Part shown: piece by piece, positions 22,105-34,130 of the stretch
Layout of the letters: every line of letters starts with the position of its first letter
Position numbering within the stretch: position 1 is the first letter of the stretch
Source: Gordionus sp. m RMFG-2023
Taxonomy: Eukaryota > Nematomorpha > Gordioida > Chordodea > Parachordodidae
Length of the DNA: 64,000 nucleotides
Assembly: GCF_954871325.1 (NCBI RefSeq)
Contig: NC_088776.1
Coordinates: 43,046,569-43,110,568, forward strand
Reading direction: 5' to 3'
Program-made: the position numbers and the translations under genes
Notes under the pieces: model-generated
Told to the model about the DNA's origin: nothing
What the model saw: the letters and a program-made list of their open reading frames with translations, nothing else
Databases searched by the model: none

Positions 22105-24975
22105 TTATGAGAGGTTTAGGTAATTCGATTTAATTTTTAGTAGTTTTTTTATAGATTTTTTGTTTTTATTTAGCCTTAGGAATTGCTTCAAATTTAAGTT
22201 TAGATCCATTATGTCCTTCAAGGCTCTGTAGAACCATAATGTCTTATATTTGCAATATGTTTTCCCATTAAAGGAGTATAACCAATTAATGGCATCAATA
22301 ACAAGGCTATTGTTGCTATGATTTCTTAAAATATGGGCAAAGAAAGTAAGACGTTTCTTTTTTAAAGATACGTGAACCTGGGTATGGTTAGATTTCTTCC
22401 AAAGATTTTCATTTGAGATAATATTAGGGTAGAAGATTCCATTTATTATTCTAAGGCATTTATTTACAAACGTTTGTAATTTCCTAGTTTCGGTCTTGGT
22501 AATCTCCCATGTATCACCGCCATAAAAGAGAATCGGGATGATGGTTGAGTTGAAAATACAGAGTCTTGTGAAAACGGATATCTCTCTAGCTTTCCACAGT
22601 TTAAAAAATTTATAAAAAGCCGCCCTAGCATTTTGTAAACGAATTTTTAGTTCTTCTTTACAACTACCTTTATTGTCAATGGTTACGCCTAGATATTTAA
22701 AAGATTCTACCACCTTAACCAACTTTCCCCCTATCACCAAATTATTCAGAAGAGGCGCCTGGGACGAGGGCATTATCACTGTTTTATCAAAGTTAATATC
22801 CAGGCCAACCTTAAGACTAAAGGAGTTTAATATAGCGATCAAATTTTGGGTTTCTTCCAAACTTTTTATTATCAAAACTATGTCGTCAGCATAAGATATC
22901 ACCCTATTTTCCAAGAAAAAAGACTGACTGGAACTTAATTCTAAGAGATTCGCAGTAGCCAGCGTATCTACTATGATTTTATTCATAAGTATATTAAACA
23001 AAAGCGGGGAAAGAACACATCCTTGTTTTACCCCTTTTTTTGTCCTAAAAGATGGAGAAACCTTATTATTGATTTTTAAGGAGGCAAAAAGACTACTATA
23101 ATGTGTTTTAAGGATCCTTATAATATTAGAGTCAATGCCACATTCGGTTAAAATCTTCCAAAGCGCATCATGGTTAACATTATCAAAAGCACGTTTAAAG
23201 TCGATAAAAATAAAGTAAAAAGGTAATTTATACTTCTGACATTTCTGCATTATAATCTTTAAAGCTAATATTGGTTCGTTTATATTTCTACCTGGACGGT
23301 AAGCACAAATGTATTTAGACAAAAGGTTTGGTGTAGAGGAAAGAATGCGATTTTTTAAAAGAACCATAAAAACTTTTGATGCAATAGACGTGAGAGCGAT
23401 GGCTCTATAATCCTTGAATTTAGATGGATTTGGAATTTTCGGGAAGTTGCAAAAGATAGTCTTATTCCAATCCGCTGGCATCATCCCAGTCAACCATATC
23501 TTGTTAAACAAAGGAAGTAAGAACCGAGAGATCGTTAAGGGAGCTGCTTTCAGATGTTCTCCTGTAATGTTATCTGTACCCGGAGATTTATTATTCCTAA
23601 GCTTCTTAATAGCGGCCACAATTTCCGCCGATGAAAAGTTTGCGTCCAATTGTCCAGCATTTTGACTAGTGGATGGGATTAAGGTAGGCCTCCTAGAATC
23701 AAAGACTCCCATATAGTGGTCAAGCCATAACGCTATCTGTTCGTCGGGGTCAGTAATTAACCTATTATTATCCAGTCTTATAGTTGGAAGTGTCTTGAAC
23801 ACTTTGGCTTTACAAAAATAATTTAGTTTCTTGTAGGCGTCGAAAGTTCTATTTTCCCTCATATCCCTGTCTATCTCAAAAGCCTTTTTAGCAATGAAGA
23901 TCCTTCTATCTCTCCTTAGGAGTCTATGAATTGAGGTCCATAATTGACCATCGCGCTCACCTCGTAACTTGAGTTGAGCTATCATACGAATGGTGTCCTC
24001 GGATAGCCATTCCTGTCTTGGTGGAGAAATGTTGATGTTAGGGAGATGGTTGTAGGCATCGAACAAGTTGTTTTTGAAAGACGCCCAACATTCTTCGACA
24101 GATTGAGACTCCGACGAGGATAAGAAAGTTGCCTCCCTATCATTTAAGAATAGATCGAGCTGTAGTTTGACTGCAGGGCGTTGCAGGTGTGTTGCATTTC
24201 TCTTCCAGGACAGGTATCTCGGCTGGGGTTGAAGAGAAGGACGCCGAGAGTTTCCCCATAAATTTTTCACAGTAATACTGGCTCTGATTAATTTATGATC
24301 AGAAATATTAATATTTGGCATTACTTTTACATCGATAAACCAACTATGGATGTTCGAGATGATAAAATCAATCTGAGACTTGATATTATTTCTACTGAAG
24401 GTTAGGGTATTTAATTCACTGTGTGAAAAGAAAGTATTTTCGACCTTGAGGTTTATACTCCTGCACATCTCCAATAACTTTCTGCTGTCATCACTGTTTA
24501 ATTGAGAGAGAGTTGCATTCCCAATTACCCCATCTCTAATAAAGGAGTCATCTTTTCCGATCCTAGTATTTAAATCCCCAAGGATTATCAAATTACGACT
24601 CCTAGGAAGAGAGTTTACAATGTTTTCGAGGTCATCAAGGAATGCGAGCCGTTCGTTTCTTCTAGGCGGGGCATAGACATTAACTAAGATTGTTTGCCTG
24701 AAGCAGGTATTCAGGTATAGTAAACAGCATCTCTCCGAAATGGGCACAAATTTATCCACGTATTTGCATAATCTTTTGCTGATAAAGAAAGCAACCCCCG
24801 ACCAATTATTGGAAGTGGTGCCAGAACTATACATTTCAAAGTTATTAAAGGTAGCCATATTATTATCTTTTGAGTGGGTCTCCTGTATCGCGATCACATC
24901 CATTTTTTCGTCGACCATGAGCCTTAGAAAAATGGTTAATTTATTCATTAAACCATTTATATTAAGCGAGGACAT
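22105..24975 (-). CDS. LINE ORF: APE endonuclease + reverse transcriptase
   Basis: Single uninterrupted ORF of about 956 codons encoding the replication protein of a non-LTR retrotransposon. Residues 1-240 form an APE-type endonuclease with QETHSKDNN, the ILGDLNTRIG catalytic block and ISDHKLIRASI. Residues about 430-720 form the RT: NKSPGTDNITGEHLK, YRAIALTSIASKVF, FIDFKRAFDNVNH, KKGVKQGCVLSPLLFN and the catalytic YADD. The C-terminus has FKYLGVTID and a metazoan LINE tail (LFYGGDTWEITKTETRKLQ). The frame is open upstream to a TTG at 24,993, but the first ATG, at 24,975, is the likely start. No CCHC knuckle or separate ORF1 is visible; one-ORF structure and motifs suggest an RTE/CR1-like clade, not settled. 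Absence of stops implies recent activity. It is antisense to the decayed LINE. Confidence 0.9.
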   Translation of the reverse strand: MSSLNINGLMNKLTIFLRLMVDEKMDVIAIQETHSKDNNMATFNNFEMYSSGTTSNNWSGVAFFISKRLCKYVDKFVPISERCCLLYLNTCFRQTILVNVYAPPRRNERLAFLDDLENIVNSLPRSRNLIILGDLNTRIGKDDSFIRDGVIGNATLSQLNSDDSRKLLEMCRSINLKVENTFFSHSELNTLTFSRNNIKSQIDFIISNIHSWFIDVKVMPNINISDHKLIRASITVKNLWGNSRRPSLQPQPRYLSWKRNATHLQRPAVKLQLDLFLNDREATFLSSSESQSVEECWASFKNNLFDAYNHLPNINISPPRQEWLSEDTIRMIAQLKLRGERDGQLWTSIHRLLRRDRRIFIAKKAFEIDRDMRENRTFDAYKKLNYFCKAKVFKTLPTIRLDNNRLITDPDEQIALWLDHYMGVFDSRRPTLIPSTSQNAGQLDANFSSAEIVAAIKKLRNNKSPGTDNITGEHLKAAPLTISRFLLPLFNKIWLTGMMPADWNKTIFCNFPKIPNPSKFKDYRAIALTSIASKVFMVLLKNRILSSTPNLLSKYICAYRPGRNINEPILALKIIMQKCQKYKLPFYFIFIDFKRAFDNVNHDALWKILTECGIDSNIIRILKTHYSSLFASLKINNKVSPSFRTKKGVKQGCVLSPLLFNILMNKIIVDTLATANLLELSSSQSFFLENRVISYADDIVLIIKSLEETQNLIAILNSFSLKVGLDINFDKTVIMPSSQAPLLNNLVIGGKLVKVVESFKYLGVTIDNKGSCKEELKIRLQNARAAFYKFFKLWKAREISVFTRLCIFNSTIIPILFYGGDTWEITKTETRKLQTFVNKCLRIINGIFYPNIISNENLWKKSNHTQVHVSLKKKRLTFFAHILRNHSNNSLVIDAINWLYSFNGKTYCKYKTLWFYRALKDIMDLNLNLKQFLRLNKNKKSIKKLLKIKSNYLNLS

Positions 24976-25080
24976 GATAAAATTTCCTTTCAAACCACTC
25001 GGGCGCTATCAGATAAAAGGATATACGTATACAAATATATGTATAATATGATTTATTACAAGTGGTTATACTATAGATAT
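24976..25080 (-). other. probable LINE 5' untranslated region
   Basis: Short stretch upstream of the LINE ATG, including GATAGCGCCCGAGTGGTTTG on the minus strand. The exact 5' end is not visible; composition changes to purine-rich after about 25,080. Confidence 0.4.
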
Positions 25081-26702
25081 TATTTCTTACAGTTTTGTTT
25101 AAAAGAAAAAGGAAGAAAAATTGACAAGGATGTTTGTAGGCTTTAAACCAACTCGGAAGAGAAAGAGTAGAAACAAAGTGAGGTAATTCAAAAGCAATGC
25201 CAAAACAAGGGGGTGGAAAGTAATTTTGGGTTTATCGATTTTAAAAGGATATTGTCTTAATTTCCTAAAAAGGAAGGGAATAGTGTAAAGGAAATTCCTA
25301 GGGAAAATTCCGATAGAAGGAAAACATTATGTTAGGAAAGGAATAGTGTAAAGGAAATTTCATGGAATTCCGATGAAAGGAAAACATGTTACCTAAAGGT
25401 GAGCCAATCAAAAATAAAAAAATGAATAAATAAAATTATGAAGGAGTTTTCTGGACTAATTTAATATAAAAAGACCAAAATGTTGGAAGATGAGGTCACC
25501 TAAAAACTTAAAGAGAAAAATAAAAACGAAAAAGATAAAGATTGTTTAATACAGAAAAACAAATAAAATTTAAAACTGTGTAGAAAAAAATTTACCTCCA
25601 TATCTCTGTGCACATTTGGAAAACGAGTTGACATGGACATTTATAGAAAAGATTTAAAAATTGAAGGGAAAATAAAATGTAGCTAAGCGTTTGGAAATAA
25701 AGTAAAACTTTACAAAAAATTTTTTTTATTTAATAGAAGACTATGGAAAAGGAAAAGATTAATAAAAATATATAGGTAAAACAATAATAAGGGGGGGGGG
25801 GGAAATTCAGGGCGGGATAACCTAATAACTTTACAATAACCAAAAATAAAAATTATATTAAGCTCTAAAATATATAAATATAAAAATATTAATAACAAGT
25901 TGTATAAGACATTGTCAAGAAGCAAGAAAGAGAAAAATTTAAATGTTAAGAAAAGAGAGATCGATGGCGCCCAATATTTGGAAAACTTTTATTTTAAGAG
26001 AAACAAAAGAATTAATATAACAAAGGCGCCTAGAAAGTTAAAAATATGAAATATTGAAAATAAAATTTTATTTATTTGTTTTATGTTTGAAAATTAAAAG
26101 AAAACATAAATAAAATTTATAAATAGACAGAAAAAGTAGAAATAGAAACATATTTGGGAGGGAATCATAAAATATTAGCGAGTGAAAGAAAGGGAAGCAA
26201 AAATTAATAAAGTCAAGGACTACATTAAAACTAGTAAGTAAGTCGATGTCAAGGACTACATAGAAGCATGTAATATGGCGATCAACTAGTAATATGTCCA
26301 TTCTCATAAATTTGATAGCTTTTTACAAGTTATATCTTAAATTCAAATACAAATTATTTGATATTCAATGGCATAAAATATTTATTCTAGAGATTGCATT
26401 TATAAATTTCTATTTCAAAAATATAAGACCATAAGGGGGCTGCTAAAATTTGATAGCACAGATTATTTTATTCTATAAATTGTATTTATAAATTCCGTTA
26501 ACAAAAATTTAAAAAACTATTAGGGGTTTCGGAAAGAAAGATCATTATACCTATTGTATTAGTAATTACAAGTTGTTTTTGATATAAGTTCTATTTGTTG
26601 ATTACATTACTGAAATGAAATCAGCAAGAAAACTTTTGGAAGAGGAAAATAATAGATAAGGAAATAAAAATATTATACATTTTTCCAACAGTAAAATAAA
26701 AT

Positions 26703-27024
26703 TACTTCCATATTAAAATTATGAAATCCATAACTACTAAAGTAAGTTAGTTGGAAGGTTTTATTGAAAAATAATTACTTAGGAAAAAGAAACATAAATT
26801 AAAATAATACTTGACTTTTTATTGAAACTAAAAACATGATAAAATGAAAAATAATAACGAGTAACTTCCATATTAAAATTATGAAATCTATAACTACTAA
26901 AGTAAGTTAGTTGGAAGGTTTTATTGAAAAATAATTACTTAGGAAAAAGAAACATAAATTAAAATAATACTTGACTTTTTATTGAAACTAAAAACATGAT
27001 AAAATGAAAAATAATAACGAGTAA
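26703..27024. repeat. tandem duplication, about 160-bp unit x2
   Basis: ACTTCCATATTAAAATTATG begins each unit (26,703 and 26,863). The two units are nearly identical up to ATAATAACGAGTA, so the duplication is recent. Confidence 0.9.
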
Positions 27025-27059
27025 ACACTAGGTGGAATTTTTTACTATTTAAAACAAAA

Positions 27060-27320
27060 TACTAGTAGTTAAAGATGGAATATAGTTTTGACACTTTATA
27101 TTTATATTTAGACAAATAGTAGTTAAAGATGGAATATAGTTATGACACTTTATATTTATTTTTAGACAAAAAATTATATGAGGAAAAGAATTTTCCGAAG
27201 TAATATTTAAATTTAGACAAAAATTATATAAGGAAAAGAATTTTCCGAAGTAATATTAAAAAATAAACACGAGTTATGACATTATATATTTTTTTTTTTT
27301 AGACAAAAATTATATAAGGA
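27060..27320. repeat. short overlapping tandem repeats
   Basis: GTAGTTAAAGATGGAATATA repeats at about 27,066 and 27,118. AAAATTATATAAGGAAAAGA repeats about three times from 27,168 to 27,322. Confidence 0.8.
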
Positions 27321-28297
27321 AAAGATTATTAAAAATAAGCTCAGAAACACATCTAGACATATTTTTATTTTATTCATTTTGCATTTTAAGAGATGAAACG
27401 TAAGGACAAGAAATATATATTACTGCGTTAAGAGAGGAGCAAATGAGACAAGGACTAAAATTAAAATATAAGAAAAAAAATATTTTATTTTCATTTAAAC
27501 ATAAATCAAAGCAAAAATCCGGCTGCTTAAAAGATTTAAAAAAAATAAAAATTTGGGAGGCGCCAAAAGAAATTAAGAGAAGTAATATAAATAGTAGAGA
27601 AAATATATAAATTTAAGAGAAGTAATACAAATAGTAGAGAAGATATATAAAGTAGGCACCGAAATAAACTAAAAATAGAAATTTAATAAAGAAAATATAT
27701 GAAGAGGTAGATGAAAGCAAAATTTTAAGAAAGTTTATTTCTATTTGAGATAATATATTAATAGAAGAACAAAGTAAATATTAACAAAATTAAGATTTAC
27801 TTAATTACAAGTAACAAAATTAAGATTTACCTATTTACAAATCCTTAAAGGGTAAAAACAAATTTACATTAGAATTTTCATAATATCATATATACACGCT
27901 ATTTAAGTTTTCCAATGATATTATAGTTAACCAATTATATATTTATATAAGTGTAGATATAATCTAATCAATATGTAATATGCATAAATGACAGTATAAA
28001 GTAATGTAAAAATGAAAGACAGATATGTTCAAAAATAAGGTACCTTGATGTTTGAGCTCAAAATTTTGTATATGACCATAATAATCATATAGGAGATGTT
28101 AAAAGTTAGAAATATTTATAGTTAAAGTTACAAATGTATACTAAAATTCTAAGCAAGATATAAAAACTAAAATTTTAAGCAAGATATAAAAGTCAAATTT
28201 AATTAATATGTTTATTAAACTAAAGTTCTGTGAAGCTGGAAAATTTTGAAGTAATGTTTTTATATGCTAGAGATCCAGAAAATAAATAAGAGAGCTA

Positions 28298-28378
28298 AGT
28301 TTAAAATTATCATAAAAGGCTATTTACCTTGTTCATAAGTTTAAAATTATCATAAAAGGCTATTTACCTTGTTCATAA
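28298..28378. repeat. 40-bp direct duplication
   Basis: TAAGTTTAAAATTATCATAA AAGGCTATTTACCTTGTTCA occurs twice in a row. Confidence 0.85.
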
Positions 28379-31300
28379 CAATAACAATTCTTATTAACTA
28401 GAGATCCAGGAATTTATAAAAGAGCTAAGTTTGAAATTATCAAAATCCTAAATTAGCTAGAGATTAATTAACCTTGAATATTATCAAAAATCTTAATTTA
28501 CTAACGATTTATTAACCTAACTTGAAATATCAAAATCTTAATTAGCTAAAGATTAATTAACCTAAAATAGTTCATAAAAACAAGAAAACTTTACAAGTAT
28601 TTATTTATTCTTTTTTATTAACTAAAATATTACGAATAAGATTTACAAATTTTTTATTAACTAATACTTATTTATTTACTTAAATATCTCAAATAATATC
28701 AGCTATTGATAAACACACTGTAGATCAATAATTAACCAACTAAGATAAATTGAAAGTAAGGTAAAATAAGCAGAAAAAATATAATAGAGGTCAACTGTCG
28801 ATTAGAAATGTATGTGAAAAATATACATGTGAGGAATATAAAAGGAAGAGGAAAATTATTTATTTTATTTTTTTTTTTTTTTATAAAGAATAAGTAACCT
28901 CCATATCGGTGTAATTTGTTTGAAACCAATCGACGTAAAAAGGAAAATTTTGAAAACTACAATAAGAGGAAAAATATTTGAAACCAAGAGACTGAAAACG
29001 ACGAAAAAGGAAAATTTTGAAAAATTACAACTAATGCAAATATTTTGTGAAAGGAAAATAAAATACACTAACAAAGAAAAGACAGAAAGCACTGGGTGGG
29101 AATTTATTTCATGTTTTTATTTTATTTTTTTTATTTTTTTTTTAAAAAGAATAAAAAGAAAAAAACAATCTATAATTAAACTAATTGTGAATCGTTTTTG
29201 AAATAAAAGAAAAAAATTAATTTCTATAATAAAAACAAAACTTTTCAATGCTATATTTAACTACAAAGTATAAAGGATATACTCAGAAGCGAAAAGGAAA
29301 AGTATAAATATTTTATGAGCGATAGACAAGATAATGAAAATAAATCATATACATTCATCAAAAACTAAGGAAAAATTTTTTTTATTCTAAATAAGAACAA
29401 CACGCTTCAAAAATTTAATGAAAATTTTGAAGGAACAAAAACATACGGCAAAGTAAATCAAAACTTATAAAAAGGCAAGACAATTTCTTTAGCAAAAATT
29501 AAAACAAGGCAGCTCCCCTTGCGAATAATTTATTTATAAGACAAGTCTAGGAGGAAAAATTAAAACGATTAACAGTGATTAACAGTTATTGTCAAGGGGA
29601 AAGTTTAAACAAAATATATATAAGTGATAATGTTATGTTAGACAAATCTACATAAGTTAGACAAATCTGCATATAAAATACTATACTTATACATAAATAG
29701 AATTAATATGTAAAATATATATAATAAAATATTACTATACTGGATATATAAATGCCCAATATATAAAGTAAAGACATAATCTTAAGAAATATATATGTAG
29801 TATGTAGACTAATTATGGAAGATGTAATATAAAATAATGATACACATGTAAATTATACAAAATGTAATACAAATTTAAGTGTTGAAAAATCCAAAAAATC
29901 CAAAACTCACTTTAACAGAAAAACAAATAAACTATAATGTGTAACCTAAAATGTAGCATATTTATACTAAAAGTTTAATACACATACATTAAGGTATAAT
30001 ATAATAGTACACATAACGTAAAAAATAATAAAAATAAACATAAACAAGAAAATATATATAATGAAATACTTATATAGTGTTGATAAGTATAGTGTTGATA
30101 AGTCAAAAAGCTCTAGATTAAATTTACCAAATATGTCAGTGTATTTAGTGTTGATAAGTCAAAGAAATATATATATAATACAGTACTTATTTATAGTGTT
30201 GATAAGTCAAAGACTCTAAATTAAATATACCAGATATGCTAGACCTACATAATATAGGCTGCAATATGTATACTAATAAGTTGTATTTTATTTTACGAAA
30301 ATGACTAGAGGAGAAAACCTCTAAAAAATATACAAAAATCTCCAATACTATACTAAAATAAAGGTGATAAGACAAAATAAGTAACCAAATACGCTAATAT
30401 AATGTTCATTAAGAAAACTACTGTATCATTCTAAAAAAATGACTGAAAAACTTCTAGGAATTCTAATGTATTTTTTGGGAATGACTAAAATACGCGTCCC
30501 CAAAAACTACGCGTCCCTACGCGTCCCCGGTCAAAACGATTTATTTTTATTAATATTAATAGGAAATCTTATTAAGCTTTATAAGATGAGTTAGAAAATG
30601 TTTTTTTTAATTTAAAAAAAATACGGTAACTATATAAAATTTACAAAAATTTATTTTTTTAAAAAATAAACTACGCGTCCCTACGCGTCCCCGGTCAAAA
30701 TACAGTTTTTTTTAAAAAATCAAAACGGATTCATATTTAGCTTATTAAAAGAATACAGAATATGTAAATATTATATTTTAAACTATTTTATAACTTAGTG
30801 ATTTTTTCAAAAAACACTTTTTTTTCAAAAACACTACGCGTCCCCGGTCAAAAAACCTTTTTTTTAAAAAAATAATAGCAGATTCATGTTTAACTTTTTA
30901 AGGAGATTCAGAAAATGGTATTAATAATAAAAAAATTTAAAAAAATATTTTTTCCTAAAAAATTTTTTTTTGGCTAAACTACGCGTCCCTACGCGTCCCC
31001 GGTCAAAATACAGTTTTTTTTAAAAAATCAAAACGGATTCATATTTAGCTCATTAAAAGAATACAGAATATGTAAATATTATATATTAAACTATTTTATA
31101 ACTTAGTGATTTTTTCAAAAAACACTTTTTTTTTCAAAAACACTACGCGTCCCCGGTCAAAAAACCGTTTTTTTTTAAAAATAAAAGCAGATTCATGTTT
31201 AGCTTTTTAAGGAGATTCAGAAAATGGTATTAATAAAAAAAAATTTTTCGAAAAATTTTTTTTTTGGCTAAACTACGCGTCTCCGGCTAAAATACAGTTT

Positions 31301-31599
31301 TTTTAAAAAAATCAAAACGGATTCATATTTAGCTCATTGAAAGAATACAGAATATGTAAATATTATATTTTAAACTATTTTATAACTTAGTGATTTTTTC
31401 AAAAAACACTTTTTTCGAAAACACTACGCGTCCCCGGCAGGGTTGCCAGGTCAAAATTTTCAAATTGTGGGAGAAATTAGGTATTTTGTGGGAGAAATAT
31501 AAAAATTGTGGGAGAAATTGCTAAAAAAATTTTTTTGTCCGGCCTGCGGCCGGGATTGACTTAGTTATCCGCTTATTATTTTTTATAAATATAAAATCT

Positions 31600-31980
31600 A
31601 ATCTAAAATAAAATAGGTAATTATTTTTCAAAATAAAATAGCAAACTATTTAAAATAAAATAGCTAACTTTTTCCAAAATAAAATAGCCAACTATTTTTC
31701 AAAATAAAATAGCCAACTATTTTTCAAAATAAAATAGCCAACTATTTTTCAAAATAAAAGAGCCAACTATTTTTCAAAATAAAATTTCCAACTCTTTTTC
31801 AAAATAAAATAGGTAACTCTTTAAAATAAAATAGCCAACTATTTTTCAAAATAAAATAGTTAACTATTTTTAAAATAAAATATCCAACTCTTTTTCAAAA
31901 TAAAATAGGTAACTCTTTAAAATAAAATAGCCAACTTTTTCCAAAATAAAATACGCAACTATTTTTCAAAATAGGTAATT
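31600..31980. repeat. tandem repeat, about 26-bp unit, some 14 copies
   Basis: The unit CAAAATAAAATAGCCAACTA plus TTTTT repeats with point differences inside the left subterminal region of hAT-5. There are no unique spacers, so it is a minisatellite and not a CRISPR array. Confidence 0.9.
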
Positions 31981-32229
31981 ACTGTACGACACAAAATTTC
32001 TTAGAGTACTATCTTTATTATTAAAATAACATATTGATTTATTATAATATATTAATTTTGTTTAAAAATAATAACCAACGATCTTTTTTAATTACAAAAG
32101 AATGTAAACAAGATAAAATTTTATAAAAAAATTGGAATTTTACAATGTAAAAAAATAAATGTATAAATAAGATTTTATAAAAAAACAAACAATTTTAAAT
32201 TTACAATGTAAAAAATATTTATAATCAGT

Positions 32230-32900
32230 GCGGGGAAGTTGTTCTACAGTATTTAGTAAATACAATGGGGGAAGGGAATATGATATTTTGAGGTATCAAA
32301 AATCTTCAAAGCATAAATCAGTACAGGGCATTCTATAAACATCTATTGCAAAACAAAAATATTCTTCAAAAATTAGAATTAATATAGATGCAACTACAGT
32401 TGCGGAAATGGTAAATACCTATCATGCAGTACAACATTCAGAGAGTTACTCAACATCTCAATGTTGGTAGAATCTTTCCCCATAATATTTAACGACTAAT
32501 ATAAATGAAAAGTATACTTTGTAGAACACAAAATGAGCAAGGCTATCAACAATGTTTTAGGATATAAATCCAGAAGGTCAATTCTTGACGATTTGAAAGA
32601 TGTGCAAACATATGCAATTATAACAGATGCATCTAATAAGGAGATATCAAAACATTTCCCTTGATCCTCCCCTATTTCAACAAAATTAATGTCATTTCAA
32701 TAAAACTATTAAAAAAATTTTCTCCAGATATGAAATATCCAAAGACATAGCTAACCATATATAATGGTAAATATGGCAGATTTGGCATTACCAATGAATT
32801 GCATGGCAGCTTTCTGATCTGATAATTCCTCAGTGAATTTGGCAAAAACCATAGTGTATTTACAGAATTGAGTCAGCATAATGTTGGTTGACAGGTTCCT
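32230..32900 (+). pseudogene. hAT-5 transposase remnant
   Basis: Fragmentary hAT-like reading, e.g. ITDASNKGDIKTFPLIL and YFNKIN around 32,620-32,690, resembling hAT transposases that carry a TDASNKG...FP motif. Stops and frame changes are frequent and no dimerisation domain is visible, perhaps removed around the LINE fragment. Same strand throughout, inside hAT-5 TIRs. Confidence 0.5.
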
Positions 32901-33468
32901 CCTAATACGCGCCATCGTAGAATTTTAAAATTTTACAAACCTTTAAAAAATAAATAGATTATAAAAGCTGTCCTATTTGAAAAAAAATTTCAAATATAAA
33001 TGGCAGAAGTTAATTTAGGAATTTTACATATAGGAAATCTACTATATGCTGTTAATATGCAGTTGCAATCAGAAGAATATAATTTAATAAAGGCTCACTA
33101 AATTATGCTGCAGAAATACCAAAGTAATCCACTTCTAAAAGTTCTATTCTTCTATGAAAATGTTGAGTGGAGCACTGCAATTATAGAATCTAGAAATTTA
33201 AAATATATTTATAATAATTATACATAGATAAAATATAATTACAAATTCCGAAATATATTTTATAAAAAATATTTATATCACATTTTATAAATCTTTAGTT
33301 AATAACTATCTCAAAGAAATATAGTACATACTCGGAAAAAAAAAATATATATATTAAAACATAAATGTTTAATTATAACGAAAAAAAAAATTTTTTTTTG
33401 TGGTTAAAATCTAAATATAGTTGCGATGCAAAATATATATAAAATTAACAATGACTATATTTGATAAA

Positions 33469-34130
33469 CTAGGAGGGAAATGGGAGTGTTTCGAAGAAAC
33501 ATTTGTAGTTCCCCTTTAGGATTTCAAATTGGACTTTTTGTTTAAGAGATAGGGACTCGTTTTTGACCCATGTCCTTAACGAAATTCTTCTACCCAATTG
33601 ATTTAAGAACTTTAGGGATTGGGGACCGGGGTTTCCAAGGACGCTAAAAATTAGGGGAATAAATATAAAAGAGTTAGGGAGGAATCTATATTTATTAAAC
33701 TTATTAGTTTCTTGTAGTTCCAAGGGGTCGGTATTTCCGTTAGCCGGAAAGGAGGTAACACAAGAGACGTCCCAGACAAGTCTTTTGCCGCCGTGCCTAG
33801 ACGTTAAAGACATGCCGTCAGGGCGCTTACCGTCAGCATTTAGGAGACCCAATGCTCCAAGCTATTGGGGAAACCGGCCGAAATCAAGGCTTTGCCGATT
33901 AACCTATTAAGGTTGTCGTGCCTCAGGAAACGGCCACTGACTTCCTCGTCTGTGAGTAACGTTTCCTTTTTACCACTCGGAATCGCGTCTAGCCATTCAT
34001 ATCCGTTAGAGTTTTTTTTTGCGTTTCTGAGCAGTTGAAGGTTAGTTAGCTCAGGATACATACAAAGTTTTTTAAACGAGCATTGAAGCATAGGGACCAG
34101 ATACTATTCTAACTTCAAATTTTGAAAATG
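33469..34130 (-). pseudogene. LINE 3' fragment encoding a REL-type endonuclease domain
   Basis: Two overlapping minus-strand frames (34,091-33,840 and 33,852-33,469). The first has WLDAIPSGKKETLLTDEE joined to SGRFLRHDNLNRLIGKALIS; the second has DGKRPDGMSL and KRLVWDVSCV, an RPD-X(n)-D arrangement typical of the restriction-like endonuclease of R2/HERO-like LINEs, then a C-terminus ending in PFPS and a stop. The region between TLLTDEE and SGRFLRH, where relatives keep a CCHC zinc knuckle, is missing in frame. One frame change lies between the parts. It is a 5'-truncated copy inserted antisense into hAT-5. Clade assignment comes from the motif pattern and needs a search. Confidence 0.6.

Larger units (their letters stand above)
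25080..30468. other. gene-free purine-rich tract, part 1
   Basis: The plus strand is dominated by A and G (for example AAAGAGAAAAATAAAAACG) for over 5 kb, in contrast with the rest of the window. It holds many short tandem duplications and a 12-G run (25,791-25,802). A phrase ACCTCCATATC followed by purine runs occurs at about 25,595 and 28,889. Open frames on the minus strand are short and low-complexity. It continues after the foldback element at 38,793. I recognise no gene or element; it could be a decayed large element or a satellite-like tract. Confidence 0.6.

Noticed and set aside
28732-29201. Overlapping hydrophobic and lysine-rich ORFs
   Set aside because: Mirror readings of the purine-rich tract; low complexity, no motifs.
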